DNA of 64,000 bases, from NCBI GenBank assembly GCA_002441005.1, contig DJWO01000014.1, forward strand, positions 1 through 64,000, given 5' to 3'. Positions 16,307-25,010 of this stretch are shown here, piece after piece. Origin of the DNA: Candidatus Aminicenantes bacterium UBA6228. Its GTDB lineage: Bacteria; Acidobacteriota; Aminicenantia; Aminicenantales; Saccharicenantaceae. Under the pieces are notes generated by a model. That model searched no databases and had not been told where the DNA came from. It saw only the letters and a program-made list of their open reading frames with translations. Both the position numbers and the translations under genes were made by a program. Numbering within the stretch: position 1 is the stretch's first letter; every line of letters begins with the position of its first letter.

Positions 16307-18304
16307 TTATCTGGCAGGAGTAAATCTAATGGCTATCCCGCCACCCGGACCGAGGTTTATTCTTAAATTATCGCCTGATTTGATCTCAATTTTCAGCTTT
16401 TTATAATCGCCGGCCTGGCGGTCAGCATTGACCCCATCCTGCCAGATATCTGCTACCCAGTTTTTGCCTGGCTCCAGAAAATCAGTTTTTAATTCAAATG
16501 TTCGGGGTGACCAGTCCGTCAACCCCCCCAGATACCAATCATCGCCATGCTTTCTGGCCATAACCAGATAATCTCCAATTTTTGCCTCGAGAACCCGGGT
16601 CTCATCCCAGACAGTCGGCACAGCAGACAAAAAGTCCATAATTTCTGGCTCCTGCAGATAGGCTGAAGGAGAATCACACAGCATTTGCAACGGTGATTCA
16701 TAAATGACGTACATGGCCAGCTGGTGGCAGCGGGTCCCCTGGCTCATGGGCAGATCGAAAACCGGCCGGAACTGCTTTTCCTGCGCGTTGTGCATGGCTC
16801 CCGGGGTAAAATCCATCGGGCCGGCAATCATTCTTATGAATGGAATTAACAGGTCATGCTCAGGGCTAACCAGGGCCGACCACTTGCTGTTTTCCAGCCC
16901 CAGGACTCCTTCTTTGGACAGAATATTGGGCCAGGCCCGCCTCAAACCGACAGGTTTATGGGCTCCATGAAAATCTACCACCAGACGGCGCTTAGCTGCG
17001 GCTGAGGCGCAACGCCGGTAGAAATTAACCATCTTCTGGTCATCGCGGTCCATGAAATCAACTTTTATCCCTTTGACTCCGATTCGCTGAAAATAATCAA
17101 GAGCCCGGTCCAGCTGCCGGTCGAGGGTGTACCAGACACACCAGAGAATAACGCCGACCTTTTTCGCCTCCCCGTATTTGACTACTTCCTCCAGATTCAG
17201 CTCTGGATTAGTTTTAAAAAGATCGGCCGGATCCGACCAGCCTTCGTCGAGTATGATATATTCCAGACCGTATTTTGAGGCAAAATCAATATAGTATTTG
17301 TAAGTCTCAGTATTGATTCCTGCCTTAAAATCAACTCCATAAATATTAAGGGCATTCCACCAGTCCCAGGCGACCTTACCAGGTTTAATCCAGCTGGTAT
17401 CCTTGAGTTCAGTGGGCGGTGACAGCCGGTAAACAATGTCACTGCTGACCAGCTGAGCGTCATTTTCAGCCAGTAAAATTAGCCGCCAGGGATATTGCCG
17501 GTTGCCCCTGGTTTCAGCCAGATAATTTGCTTCCTGAACTACCTCGAGTTCCCGGTCGCTTCCCTGACGCAATTTTTCCTCAGCCGGATAAGGGGCAAAT
17601 TTGCCGGTCAGGCGGGCTAACCCTTCTTTATTACCGGTCAGGAACATGCCCGGATAATCATCAACGGCCACATCAGTTATAGCTATCTTAAAGCCATCGT
17701 TTAAATCCACGACGACCGGCGCATAGCCAAAGCGCTCTGGCCCAATGTCTTTTACCGGCAGATAACTATAAGTGCTTTCAAACGAGGTATGAAGACTGGA
17801 AATAAAAGGGAAATAGACCTGGTAATTTTCTGGAAAAGTAAAGGTCGCTTCTTCCCCTCTGATTTTGATCGGTACCCGGTAACCAGTATAGAAGCAGTAA
17901 GCCACACCGTCATCATAGACTCTGAATATTAAACCGAAATTGCCGCGAAATTTGAGCTTAGCTTGCTGGTAGCGGTCAATAACGATGGCCCTTTTTTCCC
18001 TGACCGCAGGTGAAATTCTGTCATCAGCTGAGGTCCGGCTAACATTTTCCAGAACCGGCCTTTTTCCCAGAACTATGTTATCATTGATGGTCAGAGATAC
18101 GGGCGAGGGGCTGATCACTTCCCTCGAATTAAAATAGATTGAATATAAAATCTGGCCTTTCAGTTCAATTTTGAGTTCAATTTTATTATTGGGCGATTTG
18201 ACTGAAATAACCTGAGAGGGCCTGGATTGAGCCAGCAAACAGGTGGAGCTAATAAAAAGCAACCAGCAGGCTAAAAGCGAGCAGCTTCTATTTTTTATTT
18301 TCAT
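16307..18304 (-). CDS. Glycoside hydrolase family 97
   Basis: An exported alpha-glycosidase, 665 residues from the ATG at 18304, chosen because AGGAGGTGAG lies directly upstream (a further ATG 27 bases upstream lacks this). A signal peptide ends near LLAQ. The N-terminal beta-sandwich is followed by the TIM barrel with YIILDEGWSDP, ILWCVWYTLDRQ, GIKVDFMDRDDQ and DFHGAHKPVGLRR. A C-terminal beta domain follows. The Asp in KVDFMD corresponds to the nucleophile of retaining GH97 members (alpha-galactosidase type) rather than the inverting SusB type, so retaining chemistry is inferred. It has its own promoter and no transporter neighbour. Confidence 0.9.
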   Translation of the reverse strand: MKIKNRSCSLLACWLLFISSTCLLAQSRPSQVISVKSPNNKIELKIELKGQILYSIYFNSREVISPSPVSLTINDNIVLGKRPVLENVSRTSADDRISPAVREKRAIVIDRYQQAKLKFRGNFGLIFRVYDDGVAYCFYTGYRVPIKIRGEEATFTFPENYQVYFPFISSLHTSFESTYSYLPVKDIGPERFGYAPVVVDLNDGFKIAITDVAVDDYPGMFLTGNKEGLARLTGKFAPYPAEEKLRQGSDRELEVVQEANYLAETRGNRQYPWRLILLAENDAQLVSSDIVYRLSPPTELKDTSWIKPGKVAWDWWNALNIYGVDFKAGINTETYKYYIDFASKYGLEYIILDEGWSDPADLFKTNPELNLEEVVKYGEAKKVGVILWCVWYTLDRQLDRALDYFQRIGVKGIKVDFMDRDDQKMVNFYRRCASAAAKRRLVVDFHGAHKPVGLRRAWPNILSKEGVLGLENSKWSALVSPEHDLLIPFIRMIAGPMDFTPGAMHNAQEKQFRPVFDLPMSQGTRCHQLAMYVIYESPLQMLCDSPSAYLQEPEIMDFLSAVPTVWDETRVLEAKIGDYLVMARKHGDDWYLGGLTDWSPRTFELKTDFLEPGKNWVADIWQDGVNADRQAGDYKKLKIEIKSGDNLRINLGPGGGIAIRFTPAR

Positions 18305-18423
18305 CTCACCTCCTGACCTTTTGGTTAGCAAGCAGTCAGCCGGGAAGACTCCCCTTCACCAGCTGGCCAGTAGCAGTCAACTACTGCCGGGGGGACCTGG
18401 CTACTGTCTGTTTTATTGCCTCT

Positions 18424-18452
18424 ATCTTATTTAAAAAACCAGAAAACGACAA
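18424..18452 (-). promoter_or_regulatory. Possible promoter for the GH97 gene
   Basis: Minus-strand TTGTCG (18447-18452), 17-base spacer, TAAGAT (18424-18429). The leader would be about 110 bases. Confidence 0.35.
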
Positions 18453-18553
18453 GAAAATCTTTCTGCGGGTTGAATCCGACTGCCGGCCGGCAGAGCGGCT
18501 TTTGATCAGACCAATTATTTTTTGCTCAAGGGGGCTAATCCGCTACCAGGCTG

Positions 18554-19810
18554 TTAGCTGCCAATGACATACTGGTTCCCGCCCCTTTCTTTAGCCTGGT
18601 ACATGGCTGAATCAGCCAGAGCGATAAAGCTTTCCGGAGCTTTTTTGGTAGTGATCAGAACTATTCCAATACTCAAGAAAAGCTTAAATGACTCGCCGGG
18701 AACTGTAAATTGATGATCAGCGACACAGTCCATCAAGCGGCGGGCTACCTGCTCGGCTTCTTGTCTGGCAATTCCATCGAGCAGGATAGCAAACTCGTCC
18801 CCGCCCAATCTGACCAGAAGATCGCCATCCCTGAGTTGCCCTTTTAAAATTTTCCCAAGTTCAATCAACAGTTCATCACCAATCACATGACCGAATTTAT
18901 CGTTGACCTGTTTAAAATTGTCGAGATCGATGAAAAAAAGCGCACTATTCACTCCCAGCTCGGTTTGCTCCACCAGTCTGGGCATGACGACTTCCATCAT
19001 CCGGCGATTGGGTAGCCCGGTCAAAGGATCATGCATAGCCAGATAGGATAATTGCTCCTCCTGCATTTTCCTTTCAGTAATGTCATAGCAGGTTCCAATA
19101 AATCCGGCAAAATCACCTTCCAGGCTGTAAAAAGGCTGGCCAACATTGAGCACCCAGCGGAACTGCCCATCATATCTTCTCAGCCTGAGTTCAATTTCAA
19201 AGGCCTTTTTTCCCTTGATAGCCTCAGCATAGATATTAATAAAACGTTCCCGGTCGGCTTCAGGCACCCCGCTGGCCCAGCCAAAACCCTTCTCCTCTTC
19301 GGGGTTCCTACCGGTGAAGACCAGCCAGGCCCGGTTAAAATAATCAAATTGTCCATCGGCTCCAGCTCGCCAGATCATAGCCGGAAACTCTTCAAACAGA
19401 GTCAGATAAAAATCGCGGGCCCTGGCCACTTTTTTTTCAGCCTGGACAGCTGAAGTTATGTCATTCAAAAAAATCAGGGTGTTCTGATGAATATCATAAG
19501 GGTCCAGAATCTTCTTGAGCCTGATCTGAAAATTGACCAGGCCTTTGGGGCATTCAATCTCCCGCTCAAAGGTAAATTCGTTACTGTTAATGGAAAGAAA
19601 ATAGGTTAATTCGTTGGTTATCCAGGGGAAAAGCCTGTCCACTGGCAATTTATCGCCAAAAATAATGGCCGCTGGAACCTGATCCCGAAAATATTCTATA
19701 CAGGCATCATTAATAGCTTCTACCCGGTTATCCAGATCCAGCAGGACGGCTGGATCCGGGATGACATTAAAGATAAGTTTATACCGCTCCTCGGCTTTCT
19801 CCCAGATCAT
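18554..19810 (-). CDS. PAS-PAS-GGDEF diguanylate cyclase
   Basis: Makes cyclic di-GMP. 418 residues from the ATG at 19810, which has AAGG nine bases upstream; a GTG 57 bases further up lies upstream of the likely promoter. Two PAS domains are visible (about 5-120 and 130-250, the second ending in a PAC-like motif with FIGTCYDITERK). They are followed by a GGDEF domain with intact LGGDEF and an upstream RDGD, the RxxD inhibitory site, so product feedback is expected. No transmembrane segment: a cytoplasmic sensor. Ligand unknown. It stands alone, divergent from the LolA-like gene. Confidence 0.9.
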   Translation of the reverse strand: MIWEKAEERYKLIFNVIPDPAVLLDLDNRVEAINDACIEYFRDQVPAAIIFGDKLPVDRLFPWITNELTYFLSINSNEFTFEREIECPKGLVNFQIRLKKILDPYDIHQNTLIFLNDITSAVQAEKKVARARDFYLTLFEEFPAMIWRAGADGQFDYFNRAWLVFTGRNPEEEKGFGWASGVPEADRERFINIYAEAIKGKKAFEIELRLRRYDGQFRWVLNVGQPFYSLEGDFAGFIGTCYDITERKMQEEQLSYLAMHDPLTGLPNRRMMEVVMPRLVEQTELGVNSALFFIDLDNFKQVNDKFGHVIGDELLIELGKILKGQLRDGDLLVRLGGDEFAILLDGIARQEAEQVARRLMDCVADHQFTVPGESFKLFLSIGIVLITTKKAPESFIALADSAMYQAKERGGNQYVIGS

Positions 19811-19834
19811 TGTCTTACGCCTTTTTTTAAAGAT

Positions 19835-19863
19835 ACAATATAATCTTATCTTTTGATTGGCAA
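19835..19863 (-). promoter_or_regulatory. Possible promoter for the diguanylate cyclase gene
   Basis: TTGCCA (19858-19863) with TATTGT at 17 bases (19835-19840) or TATATT at 15 bases (19837-19842). Either places transcription start downstream of the alternative GTG at 19867, favouring the ATG at 19810. Confidence 0.35.
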
Positions 19864-19956
19864 TCACCCTTTAAGATGATTTTTCTCTTTTTACTTCACC
19901 CCGGTTCCTGCCCGGCCTTCAACCTTTTTTTGCTATCATTGTTTATTAACTTAGTT

Positions 19957-19962
19957 TATAAT
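19957..19962 (+). promoter_or_regulatory. -10 element for the LolA-like gene
   Basis: A perfect TATAAT 25 bases before the ATG, with CAGGAGG in between. I could not find a convincing -35 at the right distance. Confidence 0.35.
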
Positions 19963-19986
19963 TAGAAAGAATTTCAGGAGGTTTAA

Positions 19987-20721
19987 ATGCATCCTAAAAA
20001 ATCCAGATTAGTTTTTTTATTATTCTTGCTTGTGCTGGGCCTTAACATTTTACCCCTCAGGGCTCAGGCTGAGAAAGATATCCTGGAGAAAATGATTACC
20101 GCTATGGGCGGGCGGGAAGCTCTGGCCGGAATAAAAGACACCAAAACCACCGGCACCGTGGAAATTGTTCAGATGGGAATGACCACTCCCATGACAATTT
20201 ATCAGAAAGAGCCAAATAAATTCCGGATGGAAATAGAGGTTATGGGTTATAGTATCATTCAGGTCTTTGATGGCCAGAAAGCTCGGATAACCAATCCCCA
20301 GACCGGAGAAGTAATGGAGCTGCCGGCCGAACAGACCAAAGGTATGGTCAAACAGGCTTTAGGCAACCAGGTCTGGCTCGACCCGGCTAAACATGGTATT
20401 ACCTATACCTATAAAGGGGAAGAAACCGTCGATGGGAAAAAATGCTATGTCTTAGAGCAGAAATTTAAAGACGGGGATGTGACCACCATCTACCTTGAAG
20501 CTACTACTTACCTGCCCTATCTTACCAGGACTAAAGCCGCCAGCCAATCCGGAGGTGAGGTAGAAGCTGAGACTAAACTGACTGATTACAGAAAAGTTGG
20601 CCAGACGATGGTTCCTTTTCTAATGACCATGAATCAGGGGGGCACTGAATATTCCCGGATGACGATCAGCGAAGTTGTTTATAATAGCGGCTTGGAAGAT
20701 TCATTGTTTGTGCTCAAATAA
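19987..20721 (+). CDS. Secreted LolA/outer-membrane-lipoprotein-sorting-like protein
   Basis: A 244-residue exported protein with a signal peptide (1-28, cleavage near LRAQA). The mature part has the features of the LolA/LolB-like fold: an amphipathic start (DILEKMITAMGG), the KTTGTVEI and PNKFRMEIEVMG strands, QVFDGQKA, and a C-terminal LTDYRKVGQTMVPF. Related proteins in this kind of genome are annotated as outer membrane lipoprotein-sorting proteins, but a role as true LolA is not proven. CAGGAGG precedes the ATG. It ends at a bidirectional terminator shared with fabZ. Confidence 0.72.
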   Translation: MHPKKSRLVFLLFLLVLGLNILPLRAQAEKDILEKMITAMGGREALAGIKDTKTTGTVEIVQMGMTTPMTIYQKEPNKFRMEIEVMGYSIIQVFDGQKARITNPQTGEVMELPAEQTKGMVKQALGNQVWLDPAKHGITYTYKGEETVDGKKCYVLEQKFKDGDVTTIYLEATTYLPYLTRTKAASQSGGEVEAETKLTDYRKVGQTMVPFLMTMNQGGTEYSRMTISEVVYNSGLEDSLFVLK

Positions 20722-20780
20722 CACCCAGCCGCCACCGGCCGGCGATTAGTGTTCAGCTTTCTTTAATCAGACAGGAAAAA

Positions 20781-20822
20781 AGCTGGATGAGAATTAAATC
20801 TTCTCATCCAGCTCATTTTTTT
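20781..20822. terminator. Bidirectional intrinsic terminator overlapping the 3' end of fabZ
   Basis: A perfect 13-bp stem (20781-20793 with 20801-20813) and a 7-base loop that contains the fabZ stop codon. T-runs follow on both strands. It closes the LolA-like gene (plus) and the bamA-skp-fabZ unit (minus). Confidence 0.85.
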
Positions 20823-21243
20823 TTAGCAGGCCAGCCACCAGTTTAGCTTCAGCTGCAATCTCATTGTCGACCAGAGCTTTAGCCTCAAAAGTGCAGAAGC
20901 TGGCTTTTTGCTTTAGCATTTTAACTGATAATTTCAATTGATCACCCGGGACAACTGTTCTTCTGAACCTGGCTTCTTCAATCTTACTCAAAACCACAAA
21001 AATCGAATCAGGATCAGGATGAGAGTGGTAAAGTAAGATGCCGCCAGCCTGAGCCAGGGCCTCGACGATCAGAACGCCGGGCATAATTTTCTTCCCGGGA
21101 AAATGTCCGGTGAAAAAGGGCTCGTTATAGGTGACATTCTTTAAGGCCAGAATACTGTCTCCTGGCTTAAGTTCCAGAACCCGGTCAACCAGGAGAAAAG
21201 GATACCGGTGAGGTAGCCATTTCTCTATTTTTTCTTGGTCCAT
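20794..21243 (-). CDS. fabZ: 3-hydroxyacyl-[acyl-carrier-protein] dehydratase FabZ
   Basis: Dehydrates 3-hydroxyacyl-ACP in fatty acid synthesis. 149 residues, standard length. Hotdog fold with the opening LPHRYPFLLVDRV and active-site helix FTGHFPGKKIMPGVLIVEALAQ, containing the catalytic His and Glu. It follows skp by 18 bases on the minus strand. In many diderms fabZ sits between lpxD and lpxA; those genes are not adjacent here. Transcription appears to end inside its last codons at the hairpin. Confidence 0.94.
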   Translation of the reverse strand: MDQEKIEKWLPHRYPFLLVDRVLELKPGDSILALKNVTYNEPFFTGHFPGKKIMPGVLIVEALAQAGGILLYHSHPDPDSIFVVLSKIEEARFRRTVVPGDQLKLSVKMLKQKASFCTFEAKALVDNEIAAEAKLVAGLLKKNELDEKI

Positions 21244-21261
21244 GAATTACAGCCACGAAGA

Positions 21262-21807
21262 TTATTTAGCCGGCGTAACCGCCTTACCTGCATCATACCT
21301 CTTGATAAGTTCAGCGGTCAGATCAATGACCGGGTTAAAATACAGAACGCCGCTCGCCCGAAGATCAAGGATTAGATCCAATCCTTTTTCCTGCCCGAGT
21401 TTGGTAATGACCGGCATAACTTCGCTCTGGATCTTGATATACAGTCTCTGCTGGAGTTCCTGCATATCCCGGTTAGCATCTTCCGCCAGTCTCTGCCTAT
21501 CGGTTCTCTTCCGGTCAAGATCAGCACTCAAAGATAAAATTGTTTCCTGAGTCATGGTCAGCTGCTGGGTGTTAAGCCTCGTTTCCAGCTGCCTGATCTG
21601 GTCATCAAGCTTGGACAGATCCTGTTGATTTTTCCGGTTTTTTTCTTCAAGTTGAGCTATAGCCTTTTTGCCTTCAACAGATTTTTCCAGGATTTCCTGG
21701 GAGTTGATGATTCCAACTTTGATAGCCTGCTGGGCTTCAGCTAACAGGCTGAAACCAACTACCATCGTGGATAGAACTAATAAGTAGGTCGCCAGTTTTT
21801 TGGGCAT
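21262..21807 (-). CDS. skp: OmpH/Skp-family periplasmic chaperone
   Basis: A periplasmic chaperone that escorts outer-membrane proteins to BamA. 181 residues: a signal peptide (1-25, ending SLLAEAQQ), a short beta segment (VGIINSQEIL), long coiled-coil arms (about 50-130, rich in Glu, Lys and Gln), and a beta return (KGLDLILDLRASGVLY). TAGGAGG precedes the ATG. It lies 72 bases downstream of bamA in the same direction, the usual arrangement. Confidence 0.9.
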   Translation of the reverse strand: MPKKLATYLLVLSTMVVGFSLLAEAQQAIKVGIINSQEILEKSVEGKKAIAQLEEKNRKNQQDLSKLDDQIRQLETRLNTQQLTMTQETILSLSADLDRKRTDRQRLAEDANRDMQELQQRLYIKIQSEVMPVITKLGQEKGLDLILDLRASGVLYFNPVIDLTAELIKRYDAGKAVTPAK

Positions 21808-21879
21808 CTACGTCCTCCTAAAATTATTGTGTGTTTAATTTTACACTTTTCCTTATAAAAGTTAAATAAGTTCTTAACC

Positions 21880-24189
21880 TTAAAAAGTCGTCCCGATGGC
21901 GAAACGGAAGGCAAAATTAGAACTATCGGTATAAATTTTTCTATTGTTGTAGGCAAAAATCAGGCGGAAAGGAACCCGGAGAGCCGGAACAAATACCCTG
22001 ACTTCCAGGCCAGTAGAGGTATAGACATCCTTTAAGCTCACTGCCTGGCCTGACAACCAGGCATTACCCAGATCATAAAAAACAATCCCATAAAGTGGTC
22101 CGCCAAAGGGAATAATGTATTCAAAATTCATGACCAGTGATTTCTGGCCGCCAACCAGGATTTCGCTCTCGTCCCGCGGGCCGATGGTATAAAAATCATA
22201 ACCGCGGATTGATTGCTCTCCACCCAGGAAAAACCTTTCCCAGTAGGGCACGGCCTGCCCTTTCATTCCCTTCACAATCATATATTCGACATGGAAGCCA
22301 AGAACATGATTGGAAATAAATGGCTGATAATGGGCCAGATCTATCCGTGGCCGGATAAGATGAACTTCACCTCCCAGGAAAGACCCGGCATATTTCAAAG
22401 CTGCGGTGTAGGATGTTCCACGGCTTGGGGTCAACGGGCTATCAATCGTTGAGCGGTAAAGCATGGGTTCAATCGCACTGACATGATAAGTCCCGGCATA
22501 AAAATAAGGATTGTTGTAATAATAATTGCTGCCGTAGTCATCGTAAGAGGGAAAGTCAAGGGTCGTATTCTGAAAAGTATAGTTCAAATTAAACCGCCAG
22601 TATTCAATCCATCTCATGCCATAAACGAGAGAAATACCTTTGGACAACTGGCTATAAAGATAGGGAATATTGACCTTCCGGTCAAAGACATTAAATCCCA
22701 CGGTCATTGGCCGGTCAAAAATATAAGGTTCAGTCAGGCCAAAGCTATAATTTTTAACCCTTTTTCCCTGCTGCAGGGTCAGGTCAAGTGTCTCGCCGCC
22801 GCCAAGAAAATTGACTGTTGAGTAACTAAAGGCCACAAAGGTGCCCTCATAACCGCTATAACCGGCACTAAACTGAATATTATTCTTCTGTAATTCTTTG
22901 ACATTTAAATTGATATCAATCTGATTCGGATTCTCCGGATCAGGCTTAATATCCGGCTCTTTGTCTATATCAACCAGGCCAAGTTGTTTAACTCTGAGAA
23001 TACTGTCTTTAAACATGGCCAGACTGAAGCGGTCACCTTCTCTCAGCATCATTTCCCGGCGGAGGACCTTATCTTTAGTAAAAGTATTGCCGGCAAAGTT
23101 CAGACGGCGAAGGAAGGCCACTTCTCCTTCATTGATATTGAAGGTGACGTTAACCACTTTGTTTTTCGGATCGAGATTCTCAACCGGCACAATCTGGGCA
23201 TAAACAAAAGCAAAATTTCGATACATCTCGCCCATATCTTCGATGGTCTTTTCTCTCTTTTTTGAACTATAGATTTCGCCTGGTTTAAGTTTAACCATGT
23301 TCAGCAAATAGCTGCTGGTGATAAATTTATTGCCTTCGACTTTGATTTCCCCTGTCCGGTAAACCAGCCCCGGGTCAACGGGAATAATAATCCTCATCAT
23401 TTTTTGCTTCTTGAACAGGACCGACTTTTTAGTCACCTCTTCTATCTTGGGCTCGCCCACTGAGGCTTCCATATAACCAAATTCTTGCAGCTTCTTTTTA
23501 ATTTCATTGATATTATCTTCAAGCTTGGTCTTTTTAAAGACATCTTTGCCGGAAATCCAGTTCAGCAGGTTATGAACCCGGTTGTCCTTCATGGCCTGAA
23601 CCAGAAAGCTGTCCGGAACCTTATTCTTGCCGACAAAAACAACTTCTCCCACCCGCAGCTTTGGCCCTTCATCAATTCTAAAAATTAAATCAACCTCATC
23701 GTTGCCTTTGCTGATCAGCTCGGTGTCAAGGCGGGCAGCCTGCAGGCCTTTCTCCTCCAGCAACTCCTTGATGGTCTTCTTAGCTTTCTGCACTTTATAG
23801 GGGCTGTAATAAGAATGGGCTACAATGTTTTCATCTTTTTCCTTTAGCTTATTGACAATGTCGCCTTCTTTGACCTTTTTGCCTGTTTTAAAAACCACAT
23901 TTTTAATAACCGGGTTTTCTTCAACATAAATCTTAATGACCTTGCCTTTCTGGCCATCTTCCTCCTCAATCTTTAAATTGGAAAAAAAGCCAGTTGACCA
24001 CAGGACCCTAAAGTCCTTTTTCAGCAAGACTTCGTTATAATAATCACCCTCCCGGCAGGTCAGATAATAGGCAATGGTGTCCTTGGAAATGCGGTTATTG
24101 CCTACAACTTCAATTTTTTCGACAACTTCTTGAGCAGACAGGACACCGGCCAGCAAAATAATCATCAACATTAGGTTCAATCGTCTCAT
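21880..24189 (-). CDS. bamA: Outer membrane protein assembly factor BamA
   Basis: The Omp85 core of the beta-barrel assembly machine. 769 residues. The signal peptide (1-19) is followed by five POTRA-like domains (about 22-420) and a 16-strand-type barrel (about 430-769). The chain ends in a C-terminal Phe, the usual outer-membrane signature. The conserved barrel motif reads FFLGGEQSIRGYDFYTIGPRD. The -10 element of its promoter ends only 8 bases before the ATG, and the only Shine-Dalgarno candidate (AAGG) lies inside that -10. It heads bamA-skp-fabZ. Confidence 0.95.
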   Translation of the reverse strand: MRRLNLMLMIILLAGVLSAQEVVEKIEVVGNNRISKDTIAYYLTCREGDYYNEVLLKKDFRVLWSTGFFSNLKIEEEDGQKGKVIKIYVEENPVIKNVVFKTGKKVKEGDIVNKLKEKDENIVAHSYYSPYKVQKAKKTIKELLEEKGLQAARLDTELISKGNDEVDLIFRIDEGPKLRVGEVVFVGKNKVPDSFLVQAMKDNRVHNLLNWISGKDVFKKTKLEDNINEIKKKLQEFGYMEASVGEPKIEEVTKKSVLFKKQKMMRIIIPVDPGLVYRTGEIKVEGNKFITSSYLLNMVKLKPGEIYSSKKREKTIEDMGEMYRNFAFVYAQIVPVENLDPKNKVVNVTFNINEGEVAFLRRLNFAGNTFTKDKVLRREMMLREGDRFSLAMFKDSILRVKQLGLVDIDKEPDIKPDPENPNQIDINLNVKELQKNNIQFSAGYSGYEGTFVAFSYSTVNFLGGGETLDLTLQQGKRVKNYSFGLTEPYIFDRPMTVGFNVFDRKVNIPYLYSQLSKGISLVYGMRWIEYWRFNLNYTFQNTTLDFPSYDDYGSNYYYNNPYFYAGTYHVSAIEPMLYRSTIDSPLTPSRGTSYTAALKYAGSFLGGEVHLIRPRIDLAHYQPFISNHVLGFHVEYMIVKGMKGQAVPYWERFFLGGEQSIRGYDFYTIGPRDESEILVGGQKSLVMNFEYIIPFGGPLYGIVFYDLGNAWLSGQAVSLKDVYTSTGLEVRVFVPALRVPFRLIFAYNNRKIYTDSSNFAFRFAIGTTF

Positions 24190-24197
24190 GGGATAAC

Positions 24198-24226
24198 CTT
24201 ATACCATAATGCCTGCGGATTTTCAA
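24198..24226 (-). promoter_or_regulatory. Promoter for bamA-skp-fabZ, very close to the start codon
   Basis: Minus-strand TTGAAA (24221-24226), 17-base spacer, TATAAG (24198-24203). The predicted transcription start falls at or within a few bases of the ATG at 24189. A second -35-like TTGACC lies at 24230-24235. Confidence 0.5.
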
Positions 24227-24278
24227 AGAGGTCAATCATTTTCCCTGTCTCAAAAAAGCCGCCCGGGCCACAATATAG

Positions 24279-25010
24279 TTAACCTTCTTCGCCTTCAAAA
24301 AGTTTCAACTGACCGCTTTCCATCAAATAAGATTTCTGGCAAAAACGGGCAATTTTTTCGTTATGAGTAACAATGATCGAAGACAGGCCCTTTCGCCGGT
24401 GAAGTTCAGCTATTAGCTTAATGATTGTCTCCCCCGTTTTCCAGTCAAGGTTGCCAGTAGGTTCATCAGCCAGAAGAAGTTTAGGCTCATTAATTAGGGC
24501 CCTGGCCACAGCAATTCTTTGCTGTTCTCCCCCGGATAGCTGAGCCGGGCGGAAATCATGACGGTGGTCCATCCCCACTTCTTGTAGAGCCTGCCGGGCC
24601 TGGCTCAAAGCCTGATTCTTGTCCAGCCCGGCGATAATCAGAGGAATAGCTATATTTTCAGCTGCGGTAAATTCCGGCAGAAGATAAATGAATTGAAAAA
24701 CAAAGCCTATTTTTTTGTTCCTCAATTCAGCCATTTCAGCTTCACTTTTGGCCAGCAAATCCTGCCCTTCAAAATAAACCCGGCCTTCGGTCGGGTGGTC
24801 AAGCCCGCCCAGGATATTCAGAAAAGTGGTCTTCCCGACACCAGAAACACCCATGATAGCCACCAGCTCTCCTGCCTTGAGTTCAAAATCAATCCCATTA
24901 AGTACTGGCAGTAATTGCTGGTCTGGCAGAAGATAGGCTTTCCCCAGCTGCTCGGTTTTAATAACCGGCAGCTTCTGGCCGGTTAAATTTACATTTTTTT
25001 CTTCATTCAT
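24279..25010 (-). CDS. lolD: ABC transporter ATPase LolD
   Basis: The ATPase of the complex that extracts lipoproteins from the inner membrane. 243 residues with Walker A GVSGVGKTT, signature LSGGEQQR, Walker B LLLADEPTGNLD and the H-loop VTHNE. This is the MacB/LolD subgroup. Its start overlaps the end of the permease gene by 8 bases, which implies translational coupling and a shared complex. Confidence 0.92.
   Translation of the reverse strand: MNEEKNVNLTGQKLPVIKTEQLGKAYLLPDQQLLPVLNGIDFELKAGELVAIMGVSGVGKTTFLNILGGLDHPTEGRVYFEGQDLLAKSEAEMAELRNKKIGFVFQFIYLLPEFTAAENIAIPLIIAGLDKNQALSQARQALQEVGMDHRHDFRPAQLSGGEQQRIAVARALINEPKLLLADEPTGNLDWKTGETIIKLIAELHRRKGLSSIIVTHNEKIARFCQKSYLMESGQLKLFEGEEG

Noticed and set aside
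22137..23688. Several plus-strand ORFs of 60-112 codons opposite bamA
   Set aside because: They are antisense frames of a well-conserved gene, with no promoter, ribosome binding site or protein-like composition.
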